From contig JAJYVJ010000002.1 in NCBI GenBank assembly GCA_021792045.1, positions 12,871 to 76,870 on the forward strand: a stretch of 64,000 nucleotides of DNA, written 5' to 3'. Below the pieces are notes generated by a model, which saw only the letters and a list, made by a program, of their open reading frames with translations, had not been told where the DNA came from and made no database searches. This DNA comes from Thermoplasmata archaeon. GTDB taxonomy: Archaea > Thermoplasmatota > Thermoplasmata > Thermoplasmatales > Thermoplasmataceae. This document shows positions 17,939 to 25,733 of this stretch, piece after piece. A program made the translations under genes and the position numbers. Position 1 is the first letter of the stretch; each line of letters begins with the position of its first letter.

Positions 17939-19312
17939 ATGAGAAAGCTTTATTCCGACGTGGTCATAATTGGTGGAGGAATATCCGGACTCTCCGCAGC
18001 ATATTTTCTTCATGATTTTCGAAAAGACTTAAAAATCACGCTTGTAGAGGGAACTGACAGATTCGGGGGAAAAATAAGAACAGAACCTCTCGGAGAGCTG
18101 ATAGGTGAAGCCGGGCCAGACACCTTTGTTCTAGGTTATCCCGCAATGAACACTCTTCTAGAAAAAACAGGGCTGGAAAAAGATATAATAAAACCGTTGC
18201 CAAACAAGGCATACATCTGGACACGTGGTGATCTTCATCCGATACCTGAAGGTCTTGTGATGGGCTTTCCATCAACAAAGGTCGGTCCTCTGATAAATTC
18301 CGGAATCCTGTCGTTCAGCGAGTTGATAAGATGCTCGATGGACATATTTTTGCCAAAGACAAAAATAGACGGAGATATAGGTATAGGAGAACTTGCAGAA
18401 AAAAGATTTGGAAGAGGGCTCAAAGAGTCAATAGTCGATCCGCTCATAGGGGGCATAATGGCATGTAGTTCCGATCGTCTCAGCACGAAAGAGGTGATGC
18501 CTGCATTGTTTAAGGCTGCTCAGGAAAACAGGAGTCTGATATTGGCCATGAGGAATTCAACCAGGAACAATAAGGCGAAAAGAGCAGGGTCGGCATCTTT
18601 CATGAAAGGACTGTCATACATGACCGATAAAATCGTCGAGAAGCTGGAAGATGTTGAGATCATCAAAGGAGAAAATGTGGCAAGCTTGGCGATGAACGAC
18701 GGACAGTTCCTTCTGGATACTGAAAAATCTGAGATCGAGGGTAAATCAGTTGTTCTGGCTGTACCGTCTTTTTCATCTGCTAAAATCCTTGAATCCAATT
18801 TTCCCGAGGTATCAGCAAAGCTTTCGGGAATCACATACACTTCCGTGGCCATCGTGATTCTGGCTTACAGGAGGGATGATTTCAATCCACTGTTCAACTC
18901 GAGTGGTTTTCTTGTGTCGCCAAGAGAAGGGAAGCTTATGACAGCTTCTACCTGGCTAACGATGAAGTGGGAGTATGCTAAATCAGACGATTACTTCCTG
19001 GTCAGGTGTTTTGTCGGTACACCTGATGATGTCAGGTGGGAGGACATGACCGATGAAGAACTTGTAGGAAAATTAAATTCTGAACTCTCGGAAGTCGTTC
19101 GTATTAGTGGAAGCCCAGTTAAAACAAAAGTCATCAGGTGGTTCAATGCTCTTCCACAGTATAAAGTCGGACATTCCGACATTGTAAAAGAAGCGGAATC
19201 GAAATTGCCTGTGGGGCTATATTTGACCGGTGCAGCGTACCATGGAGTCGGGATACCCGCGTGCGTAACCGATGCTTTCAATGTTGCAAAAAATATAAGC
19301 GAGAAAATTTAA
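17939..19312 (+). CDS. hemY: Protoporphyrinogen/coproporphyrinogen oxidase (HemY-type)
   Basis: FAD-dependent oxidase acting on a porphyrinogen in late heme synthesis. The N-terminal dinucleotide fold is VVIIGGGISGLSAAYFL with a conserved ending GGKIRTE; the family block GEAGPDTFVLG and the WTRGDLHPIPEGLVMGFPST region are typical of PPOX. The C-terminus has the second FAD-binding segment YLTGAAYHGVGIPACV. Whether it uses protoporphyrinogen IX or coproporphyrinogen III cannot be decided here. I chose the ATG at 17939; an in-frame TTG at 17927 is possible but GGAG at 17923-17926 sits too close to it. hemA lies 2.3 kb downstream and a cytochrome b is encoded at 59 kb, so heme demand is plausible. 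Confidence 0.88.
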   Translation: MRKLYSDVVIIGGGISGLSAAYFLHDFRKDLKITLVEGTDRFGGKIRTEPLGELIGEAGPDTFVLGYPAMNTLLEKTGLEKDIIKPLPNKAYIWTRGDLHPIPEGLVMGFPSTKVGPLINSGILSFSELIRCSMDIFLPKTKIDGDIGIGELAEKRFGRGLKESIVDPLIGGIMACSSDRLSTKEVMPALFKAAQENRSLILAMRNSTRNNKAKRAGSASFMKGLSYMTDKIVEKLEDVEIIKGENVASLAMNDGQFLLDTEKSEIEGKSVVLAVPSFSSAKILESNFPEVSAKLSGITYTSVAIVILAYRRDDFNPLFNSSGFLVSPREGKLMTASTWLTMKWEYAKSDDYFLVRCFVGTPDDVRWEDMTDEELVGKLNSELSEVVRISGSPVKTKVIRWFNALPQYKVGHSDIVKEAESKLPVGLYLTGAAYHGVGIPACVTDAFNVAKNISEKI

Positions 19313-19339
19313 GAAAAAGATTCGAACTAAAAAAGTGAT

Positions 19340-19714
19340 TTAATAGGCTTTTATCTTGTTTCGATCTATGACTGTACCCGGAGGTGTTACTACAAGGTAA
19401 TTCTTGCTGATTCCGGCAACATCTCCATTGTTGTCTTTCACCAGTTTCTTTACCTCTTCGGTTATTCTTCTTATCGTGTATTCCTCTGTGAAAGCAGATG
19501 TGCAGTCAAGTATGAGTATATCCCCATCAAAGATGTATGGCGATATTTTTCTCAGGTCTTCAAGGCGGTTTATCTCAGCAACGCGCACGACAGACTTCGT
19601 ATCTTCCATTTCTCCGGAAAACTTGTAATCGTTCAGATCGATGAACTTTCTGCCACCGGAGGTCAGGCCCTCAATATCCCTTCTGTTTCTTTTTCCTATT
19701 ATTGGCATATGCAT
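19340..19714 (-). CDS. sepF: SepF-like cell division protein
   Basis: A 124-residue protein with the SepF fold: a basic N-terminus with amphipathic character (MPIIGKRNRRD), a loose linker, then VVRVAEINRLEDLRKISPYI, a hydrophobic strand GDILILDC, a helix and the closing DVAGISKNYLVVTPPGTVI, which matches the GDIAGLGEDWILVTP-type ending of archaeal SepF. In archaea SepF anchors FtsZ to the membrane through its N-terminal helix and dimerises through the core. FtsZ is not in this window. The gene converges with the porphyrinogen oxidase and is 106 bases from the next gene on its own strand. Starts at residue 1 or 3 are equally likely. Confidence 0.8.
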   Translation of the reverse strand: MHMPIIGKRNRRDIEGLTSGGRKFIDLNDYKFSGEMEDTKSVVRVAEINRLEDLRKISPYIFDGDILILDCTSAFTEEYTIRRITEEVKKLVKDNNGDVAGISKNYLVVTPPGTVIDRNKIKAY

Positions 19715-19819
19715 GGGTAATTGTCAGACAAGCCTATTAACTTTTCTCAAGCCTTCACAATTTACGATCGGTTTCTATGTCTCTTAAGGTTCTAATTATA
19801 TTATGAATATGACTAAGAA

Positions 19820-20479
19820 TCAAGTGTTCACCCTCTTTACGAAGATATAAAACAGGTTTGAAAGCCCATCTCTCCATGTCCTGAGATTGGATTTTGTAGC
19901 CCTTACTCCGTAGTTTATTGGCACCTCGATCAGTTTTCCCAGACGTATGGCTTCTATCTTGATATCCTGGGAAAAGGACATACCGTCGCTGAGGCTCGTC
20001 ATCTGGTCGTAAATTCGCTTCCTGAAGACCCACAGACCACTTTGAGAGTCCTTTAATTCATACTTGAAGAGGAAGCTTATTGTCTTATTCAGTACTGTGT
20101 TCCCGACATAGTGCAGCGTTGTATAATTTCTAGAAGTCCTGAGCGTGAGGCGCTCGCCAGAAACAAAATCCACATTGTCTATTTCCAGTAATTCTATCAA
20201 TGGTCTTACAATCTCTGTTGGATAAGTTCCGTCCCCATCCATACATATTATTATGTCGCCCGTAACCTCGCGCAATCCGCGTTTGTAAGCCACACCGTAG
20301 CCTTTCTTTTGTTCATTAATTACTTTAGCGCCTTTTAACTGTGCGATTTCCTTTGTATTGTCTGTGGAATCCGAATCCACGACAATAATTTCGATATCTC
20401 CAAGAGCCTTCAGGCCGTCTATGACGTGCCCTATAGTTCTGCCTTCGTTGATCGTTGGAATCACTGCACTTAATTTCAT
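19820..20479 (-). CDS. Family 2 glycosyltransferase (dolichyl-phosphate mannosyltransferase-like)
   Basis: A 219-residue GT-A enzyme starting at ATG 20479 (MKLSAVIPTINEG; an upstream ATG at 20497 adds six residues). The sugar-nucleotide site is visible as VVDSDSTDNT and MDGDGTYP, the DxD-type metal motif. A later FRKRIYDQM block and SQDIKIEAIRLG match the acceptor part of DPM1/UDP-glucose:dolichyl-phosphate transferases. No C-terminal membrane helices are present, so it would be a soluble or peripheral enzyme acting on lipid-phosphate acceptors for surface glycan synthesis. Donor sugar is not determined. Confidence 0.87.
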   Translation of the reverse strand: MKLSAVIPTINEGRTIGHVIDGLKALGDIEIIVVDSDSTDNTKEIAQLKGAKVINEQKKGYGVAYKRGLREVTGDIIICMDGDGTYPTEIVRPLIELLEIDNVDFVSGERLTLRTSRNYTTLHYVGNTVLNKTISFLFKYELKDSQSGLWVFRKRIYDQMTSLSDGMSFSQDIKIEAIRLGKLIEVPINYGVRATKSNLRTWRDGLSNLFYIFVKRVNT

Positions 20480-20543
20480 TTTTCCTATTGATAACACAAT
20501 TTCTATTATATATAATAATCTGACTTATGGCGATCCTGAGGTA

Positions 20544-20831
20544 TTACATAGTTTCAGATACCGACTTAATCATTACGTTCAATGACACTTCCTGAACGTT
20601 TTTTGCTTTCAATCCGGCCTGCTGAAGAAATTCATATACTCTTGATTCGTCGTAATTAGTGCATAATTTTGATAATGCAATTTCGATCTCAAATATTTTT
20701 TTGAATTCACAAGCAAACTGGAATTCACGATCCTTAGGAATATGTAAACCTGGAGAACAGATCCCTGTTGTTCGCGTGTTGCTACAGTCGTGTATCGCAC
20801 AGTGTAAGTAATCGATGTACAGGTTCTTCAA
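20544..20831 (-). CDS. Hypothetical protein with scattered Cys/His
   Basis: An open frame of 95 codons from a TTG at 20831. The N-terminal part holds C11, H14, C16 and C25, which could form a metal site, and the rest is helical with mixed charge (EFKKIFEIEIALSKL, YEFLQQAGLKAKNVQEVSL). It is divergent from the RAM-domain gene across a 100-base AT-rich spacer. I do not recognise it, and with a TTG start and no homologue in mind it is only moderately supported. Confidence 0.4.
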   Translation of the reverse strand: MKNLYIDYLHCAIHDCSNTRTTGICSPGLHIPKDREFQFACEFKKIFEIEIALSKLCTNYDESRVYEFLQQAGLKAKNVQEVSLNVMIKSVSETM

Positions 20832-20890
20832 AGCAAAACACTTTTCTCAGTGTATTATTTAACGAGTTAATCAAAAAAAACTCAAAAAGA

Positions 20891-20900
20891 TTTATATGAT
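20891..20900 (+). promoter_or_regulatory. Candidate TATA box for RAM-domain gene
   Basis: TTTATATGAT is preceded by an A-rich stretch. Transcription would begin near 20920, leaving a leader of about a dozen bases with GGATGAT before the TTG start. Confidence 0.45.
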
Positions 20901-20931
20901 TATTAGAGTTGTAGAATGAAGGGATGATTAT

Positions 20932-21165
20932 TTGTCTATAGCATTCGTATTAATAAGCACGGTTCCAGGCAAGGAGCACGAGGTATACAATAAGATCTCA
21001 AAAATAAACTATGTCACCGAAGTTCATCCTCTTTTTGGTGAGTATGATTTGATAGCGAAAATAGATGCCAAGGATTACAGTGAGCTAGGAAAAATAGTCC
21101 TGGATCAAATCAGAACCATAGACGGTGTTATAGATACAAAAACTTTGACGGGTATAAAACTTTAA
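20932..21165 (+). CDS. Stand-alone Lrp/AsnC ligand-binding (RAM) domain protein
   Basis: Seventy-seven residues, consisting only of the RAM/ACT-like domain of Lrp/AsnC regulators without a DNA-binding helix-turn-helix. The strand MSIAFVLISTVPGKEHEVYNKI, the central GEYDLIAKIDAKDYSELGKIV and the ending IDGVIDTKTLTGI follow the alpha-beta sandwich closely. Such single-domain proteins bind small effectors, usually amino acids, and oligomerise, possibly modulating full-length Lrp proteins. The start is a TTG with GGATGAT about five bases before it. It is followed after 12 bases by a small membrane protein, a likely two-gene operon. Confidence 0.87.
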   Translation: MSIAFVLISTVPGKEHEVYNKISKINYVTEVHPLFGEYDLIAKIDAKDYSELGKIVLDQIRTIDGVIDTKTLTGIKL

Positions 21166-21177
21166 GGTGTAAAAAAA

Positions 21178-21495
21178 ATGGCATACATGTTTGGTGGATG
21201 GTTTAACTCCCTAATATTTGCTTTTGTAATATGGGCTCTGCTGGCCATCACAATGGTCATATTGGGAACACTTACAGCATATTTCGGAAGCGGAAAGAGT
21301 CGGATGGTTGGGGGGTTACTCGTAGTAGGTGGACTTGTTATTGGGGTTGTTGAAATATATGTGGGGCACTTTGTTATGCCAAGCATACACTTGCTCCAAA
21401 ACGTGGTCCTGGGTACAGTATTTTATGTCGTAGCTGCAGTCATAGGAGTAGTAATTGGCCTGTTGATATTCCTGGGCGCTATAATGAAGACATAA
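21178..21495 (+). CDS. Small three-helix membrane protein
   Basis: A 105-residue, strongly hydrophobic protein. Helices lie at about residues 8-37, 43-66 and 72-102, with a short charged turn GSGKSRM between the first two and glycine-rich packing (GGLLVVGGLVIGVVEIYVG). There are no catalytic-looking residues. It follows the RAM-domain gene by 12 bases and is probably co-transcribed. I do not recognise the family. Confidence 0.65.
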   Translation: MAYMFGGWFNSLIFAFVIWALLAITMVILGTLTAYFGSGKSRMVGGLLVVGGLVIGVVEIYVGHFVMPSIHLLQNVVLGTVFYVVAAVIGVVIGLLIFLGAIMKT

Positions 21496-21621
21496 AATTC
21501 CAATTAAATTCGTTCTTAAGCAACTGTTTTCCAAATATTTCTTTATTTTCTGAAATCAATGTTTAAATAAACGAGTGTAATTTTTGGAATATTCGAGTTG
21601 CCTTAAAATAGGTAGTTCAAC

Positions 21622-22812
21622 ATGTTAAAATTTGCAGTTATTCCATGGAACTTCAAAACTGATCCAGTTATGTTTGCTAAGGCTTCCGCTTTCAACGACG
21701 AAGAGTGGAATTCAATGATGAACAAACTGGGTAAAGATTCACGTATTGTGCTTTCCACCTGTAACCGAAGCGAAGTGTATTTTTCCATTGAAGAAAGAGA
21801 GATCGATAGTATCAGGGCAAAATTTCCGGAGATCTTGGTGGACGACGATGCATTAAAACACGTTTTTAGAGTTGCTGCCGGCCTGGAGTCAATGTCCATA
21901 GGCGAGAATGAAATACTAGGGCAGTTAAGCGAAGCTTTTGAAAAATCTCTGGAACAGAATCGATCAAACAAATTCCTTTCCCTGATATTAAGAAAGGCTA
22001 TAAGCACTGGAAAGCTGGTAAGGAAAGAAACGAAGATATCTAGTGGAAAAACATCCATCTCTGCTATTGCAGTTGAGAGGGCCAGCAAAGAGACGAACAT
22101 CTCAGATTCAGCAATCTCCATAATTGGCACCGGAAGAATGGCTGAGCAATTCCTGAAATATCTCCTAAAATACAAGCCTGCGAATATTTCGTTAATTGGA
22201 AGGAACGCCGATAGGCTTTTGCATCTTTCACAGCAATACGGTGCCGTTCCACACTGTTTTGACGAAATGCCCTCAATAATCAGCTCCTCGGACGTTGTTT
22301 TTGTCGCAACTTCGTCAAAGAAAATTATCGTTAGAAAGTCTTCAATTGATCCGACCGTCAATAAGAGGCAGATTTTCATCGATATATCCCACCCAAGGAA
22401 TGTGGAAGCCGGCATAGCGGGAATACCTGGCAGAGAGATAGTAAACCTTGACGATATTACCCGAGAGGTAAGCAAAAATCTCTCAAAGAAGGAAAGTGAA
22501 ATTGCATCTGCTGAAAGAATAATAGACGAAAGCATAGAAAACCTGAAAGCAAAAATAAAGGAAATGCAGATTGAGGATCTGATAGAAAAGTCATATAATT
22601 ATATGGAGCAGATTGCGAAGCGCGAGGTCGACAGGATGATCATTGAGCTGAAGAAGGGAAATGATATTGATTCAGTGAAGAGTGCAATGATAAAATCGAT
22701 GATCGATAAGATGCTTTCACAGTTTATCAGGATCCTGAAGAAAGCAGCAGACAAAGGCGACTCAGAAACCCTTGAGAAACTGGAAATGGCCTTTTCTATA
22801 CAAGGCCCGTAA
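21622..22812 (+). CDS. hemA: Glutamyl-tRNA reductase
   Basis: NADPH-dependent reductase making glutamate-1-semialdehyde from glutamyl-tRNA(Glu), the committed step of tetrapyrrole synthesis by the C5 route. The active-site cysteine is C47 in LSTCNRSEVY. The block RVAAGLESMSIGENEILGQ is the family hallmark of the catalytic domain. An NADPH-binding fold with IIGTGRMAEQFL follows, and a helical dimerisation domain ends the protein. Length 396 is normal. Downstream heme or cobalamin genes (hemL, hemB, hemC) are not adjacent; the porphyrinogen oxidase at 17.9-19.3 kb is the nearest pathway partner. Its stop is ten bases from the convergent pheT. Confidence 0.94.
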   Translation: MLKFAVIPWNFKTDPVMFAKASAFNDEEWNSMMNKLGKDSRIVLSTCNRSEVYFSIEEREIDSIRAKFPEILVDDDALKHVFRVAAGLESMSIGENEILGQLSEAFEKSLEQNRSNKFLSLILRKAISTGKLVRKETKISSGKTSISAIAVERASKETNISDSAISIIGTGRMAEQFLKYLLKYKPANISLIGRNADRLLHLSQQYGAVPHCFDEMPSIISSSDVVFVATSSKKIIVRKSSIDPTVNKRQIFIDISHPRNVEAGIAGIPGREIVNLDDITREVSKNLSKKESEIASAERIIDESIENLKAKIKEMQIEDLIEKSYNYMEQIAKREVDRMIIELKKGNDIDSVKSAMIKSMIDKMLSQFIRILKKAADKGDSETLEKLEMAFSIQGP

Positions 22813-22821
22813 TCTTGCTAT

Positions 22822-24432
22822 CTATTGAATTATAGCATCAAGATTAAGTTCTGCCATTGCTACAGGGTTTGTAAGTTCAAATTTTTCCAGAAGGGCAGGG
22901 TGTATCTCTCCGATGATGCCGATCTCTTTTCCGTCAACGGAAAGAGATCCCGTCCGTCCCTGTATGAAGCCATAGCAACTGGTCTGTGCAATATCAGTCC
23001 TTTGAATGTTCAACCTGGAGAGAAATGGATCAACTATCCTCTTTATTTCAGAGAATCCTGCCTTAGAATTTGTAATGCCTATGCATAGGTGTGTTTTTTC
23101 ATTCATGTTAATTACTACCTTCCCTATTTCAAATGTTTCCTGTGGCAATTTCCTCCTCTTGTTCAACTTGAAAAAGTCAAGCATTCCAAAAATTAATCGA
23201 TCCCTTGGGATGCTATAATCCAAACTCTTGGGATTTACGACTTCAACATCACCGGAATAACTAGCCCCCTGGTAATAAGCGGATGGTGACAAGAAAAATG
23301 TTTGGATTTCCTGGAGTCCGAAGCCTACTAGAAGATCCCGTATATTCTCTTTCCATTCCGATTCTTTTGACGCGGATCCGACTGTGCTCAATTGCGGTTT
23401 CCTGCTTGCAATATTGTCGTATCCGTAAGCCTTTCCGATGTCCTCTATAACATCCACAGCTCCCATCGCATCAATCCTTGATCCCTTAACAAAGACTGAG
23501 AATCCGCGTGGATTTTTCTCAACTATATAGCCCATTCTTTTCAACGCACCGATAGTTTCTGTGTCTGTAAGCCTGGTCCCGAGGACACTCTCGGCTTCGG
23601 CGCGAGAAATAAACACCTTACGATCGTTGTAAGAAAGGAGTTCTTTTTGGTACCCTCCATCCTGTTCCACCTTGTGCAGCTTGAAGCCGACAGAACCAAG
23701 GTAATTCGCAAGCAGGTAGTAAGCGGAACGTGTGGATGGCCAATCATTGCCTGTTATGTCAATGAATATGTCACTGGTCATTTCCGAGATCTTTGAGGCA
23801 TTTCCGTTCACTATCGGGGGCATGGAAAGTACGTTATCATTTGAATCCAAAATGAGGGGGACATAGTTCATGTCCGGGATCAGGTGCCGGAATTCCTTAC
23901 CAAGTTCGTGGTTGTTCAATATATCTCCAGGTGTTCCTGTAATTTTTTCATCGTATGTCGTGAATGATATCTCATTAAGTCTTGCAGAAATATAACGGAA
24001 AGGTGTCTTGAGCTTCCTAAGGTCGTGTATTCCTATGGCAAATTTCGATCTGTTTTTCCCTATCGTTTGATGCAGCTTTTCTTGGTAATCTATGATTTCA
24101 TTGAACCTGTCGCCGAGTGTTGAGCCATTGGCCCAGAAACATAATATGTATCTTCTTAGCCTTAGAGCCTTTTCAGATACATGAAGGGATATTGCTGGCG
24201 GTTTAAATGCTATTGAAGAAAGGTTTTCTGGATTCTTGAAAATTCTTATTGCATCAAACATTGTTGAAAAGGAATAAAGATCAGGTCTGTCAGGATTTAA
24301 TTCGATCTTGACAGCATCTGAAGAGACATCAATCGAAAAACCAATTATACCCGAGAACCAGATTAGTTCATCAGGGGCGTTATCGCCAAATCGGCGTTTG
24401 AGATCTGAAATATTTTCACGAATTACAACCAT
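22822..24432 (-). CDS. pheT: Phenylalanyl-tRNA synthetase beta subunit
   Basis: The 536-residue subunit is of the shorter archaeal/eukaryotic PheT type. It lacks the long N-terminal EMAP and C-terminal anticodon-binding extensions of bacterial PheT. The editing B3/B4 domain occupies roughly residues 80-260, the B5 domain is near 285-345 (ISRAEAESVLGTRLTDTET then DAMGAVDVIEDIGKAYGYDNI), and the catalytic-like core domain follows to the end (GIIGEIHPALLEKFEL). The alpha subunit gene pheS is not in the window. The beta subunit forms the alpha2-beta2 enzyme, edits Tyr-tRNA(Phe) and supports binding of the tRNA. Confidence 0.92.
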   Translation of the reverse strand: MVVIRENISDLKRRFGDNAPDELIWFSGIIGFSIDVSSDAVKIELNPDRPDLYSFSTMFDAIRIFKNPENLSSIAFKPPAISLHVSEKALRLRRYILCFWANGSTLGDRFNEIIDYQEKLHQTIGKNRSKFAIGIHDLRKLKTPFRYISARLNEISFTTYDEKITGTPGDILNNHELGKEFRHLIPDMNYVPLILDSNDNVLSMPPIVNGNASKISEMTSDIFIDITGNDWPSTRSAYYLLANYLGSVGFKLHKVEQDGGYQKELLSYNDRKVFISRAEAESVLGTRLTDTETIGALKRMGYIVEKNPRGFSVFVKGSRIDAMGAVDVIEDIGKAYGYDNIASRKPQLSTVGSASKESEWKENIRDLLVGFGLQEIQTFFLSPSAYYQGASYSGDVEVVNPKSLDYSIPRDRLIFGMLDFFKLNKRRKLPQETFEIGKVVINMNEKTHLCIGITNSKAGFSEIKRIVDPFLSRLNIQRTDIAQTSCYGFIQGRTGSLSVDGKEIGIIGEIHPALLEKFELTNPVAMAELNLDAIIQ

Positions 24433-24529
24433 TTCAAAGACTATAGCTATGGATGTTATTTATTTTGTCCTTGAAAGACATTGATATGCTTTGGAGAAAC
24501 GGCAAAATTATATTTTCCCGGAAGTGAAA

Positions 24530-24859
24530 TTATTCTATTCCCCCTTCCTTGGAAATCTCTCCTATCTCCTTGTTCATCCTGTTGAGTGTGTAATCTCTCA
24601 GAATTACCCTGATAAGATCATCTAGGGATATTGCTGTACCCTGATCCAGATCTTTTTCGAGATCCTGGATCATCCTCTTTGGTAGCACAAGGTCGATCTT
24701 TGTCGTTGGGCCTTTCCTGTAGTTTCGCTCTATGAACTCATCTATCGCACGCCTGACTATGTCGGAAACATTCTCATACTGGAAACTCTCTACAAGATCC
24801 TCCAGCTGGTCCATAGTCTCCTTCGAAACTCTTACCGTGATCCTATATGGAACTGACAA
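24530..24859 (-). CDS. Tandem ribbon-helix-helix regulator
   Basis: A 109-residue protein with two ribbon-helix-helix units. The first is YRITVRVSKETMDQLEDLVES, ending NVSDIVRRAIDEFIER; the second is TKIDLVLPKRMIQDLEKDLDQ, ending SLDDLIRVILRDY. A short basic linker (RNYRKGPTT) joins them. Ordinary CopG/Arc-type repressors have one unit per chain and dimerise; here one chain could form the whole DNA-binding unit, or two chains a tetrad of strands. The upstream region has an inverted-looking TGACAAGAC element that may be an operator for autoregulation, which is inference. It is divergent from the carbonic-anhydrase-like gene. Confidence 0.78.
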   Translation of the reverse strand: MSVPYRITVRVSKETMDQLEDLVESFQYENVSDIVRRAIDEFIERNYRKGPTTKIDLVLPKRMIQDLEKDLDQGTAISLDDLIRVILRDYTLNRMNKEIGEISKEGGIE

Positions 24860-24997
24860 TTTCTCACCTTTTTATTCAGTAGTACAATTTGCGCTTGATT
24901 GATATGTCTGACAAGACAACTATATTATATAAGCTTTATGAATTATTTTACATATATGGCACAAATAAGATAATAAGGGAGAATGTGATAAATAACT

Positions 24998-25534
24998 ATG
25001 TCAATAAAAATTGGACGTGACTGCTTCATAGCAGACAGCGCTGCCATAATTGGCGACGTTGAAATAGGGGATAGAGTTGCAATAATGGACAGTGCAGTAA
25101 TAAGGGGAGATCTCGCGAAAATAACCATAGGAAACGACACCAACGTGCAGGACAACGTCACAATACACTGTGATGAGAACGATCCAACAATAATCGGGAA
25201 CAATGTATCAATTGGGCATAACGCAGTTGTTCACGGGTGTATTATTGGCGACAGTGTCTTGCTTGGAATGAGCTCCGTTGTGATGAATCGTGCAAATATA
25301 GCCAGTGGATCGGTGGTCGGGGCTGGTGCTCTCGTTACTGAAGGATTCAAATGTAGTCCAGAAAGCCTTATTGTAGGTGTCCCTTCAAAAGTTATAAGAT
25401 CTAACGACAAAAAATTGCTGGAATATGCAAAAGAAAACGCTCGATCTTACGGCGAGTTAAGAAAAGGCTACATTGCTGGAAAGTTCGAGAAACTGTATGG
25501 GCACCAGACAAGAAAAGGGAAATCTGGTAAGTGA
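24998..25534 (+). CDS. Gamma-carbonic anhydrase-like hexapeptide protein
   Basis: A 178-residue left-handed beta-helix protein with repeated [LIV]-G-x4 turns through residues 15-120, then a C-terminal alpha helix that packs on the coil. The zinc ligands of gamma-class carbonic anhydrases are visible as H57 (TIHCD), H74 and H79 (GHNAVVHG). The acidic proton-shuttle loop of Methanosarcina Cam is absent, as in CamH/YrdA/PaaY-like members, many of which have weak or unproved hydratase activity. Probable homotrimer in the cytosol. Physiological role is open. Confidence 0.87.
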   Translation: MSIKIGRDCFIADSAAIIGDVEIGDRVAIMDSAVIRGDLAKITIGNDTNVQDNVTIHCDENDPTIIGNNVSIGHNAVVHGCIIGDSVLLGMSSVVMNRANIASGSVVGAGALVTEGFKCSPESLIVGVPSKVIRSNDKKLLEYAKENARSYGELRKGYIAGKFEKLYGHQTRKGKSGK

Positions 25535-25700
25535 TCAGGAAGGTCAATGAACTCGCAATGAAGGTGATTATGGGTGGGTGTGCGTCTAAGGTGAAAACCA
25601 GTGCGACCATGCATCAATTTTGAAGAAAATTTAACGAAAACATAAAAGGAGTTATTTACAAAATATCATTTCGTAAATTGCGTGTGAGATGATCGCGGTA

Positions 25701-25711
25701 GGTATAATAAC
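25701..25711 (+). promoter_or_regulatory. Candidate TATA box for TPR gene
   Basis: GGTATAATAAC is centred about 28 bases before the TTG at 25734, the spacing for a leaderless transcript. No Shine-Dalgarno sequence is visible before that TTG. Confidence 0.35.
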
Positions 25712-25733
25712 GATAAAGAATATCATGTAATCA

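Noticed and set aside
21603..22535. Long reverse open frame (310 codons) opposite hemA
   Set aside because: hemA has every catalytic motif; the reverse frame is an open antisense frame without any recognisable protein feature.
25531..25623. Forward 30-codon frame from a GTG overlapping the gamma-carbonic anhydrase-like stop
   Set aside because: No ribosome site of its own, no motif, and not long enough to judge; the overlap alone does not make it a gene.
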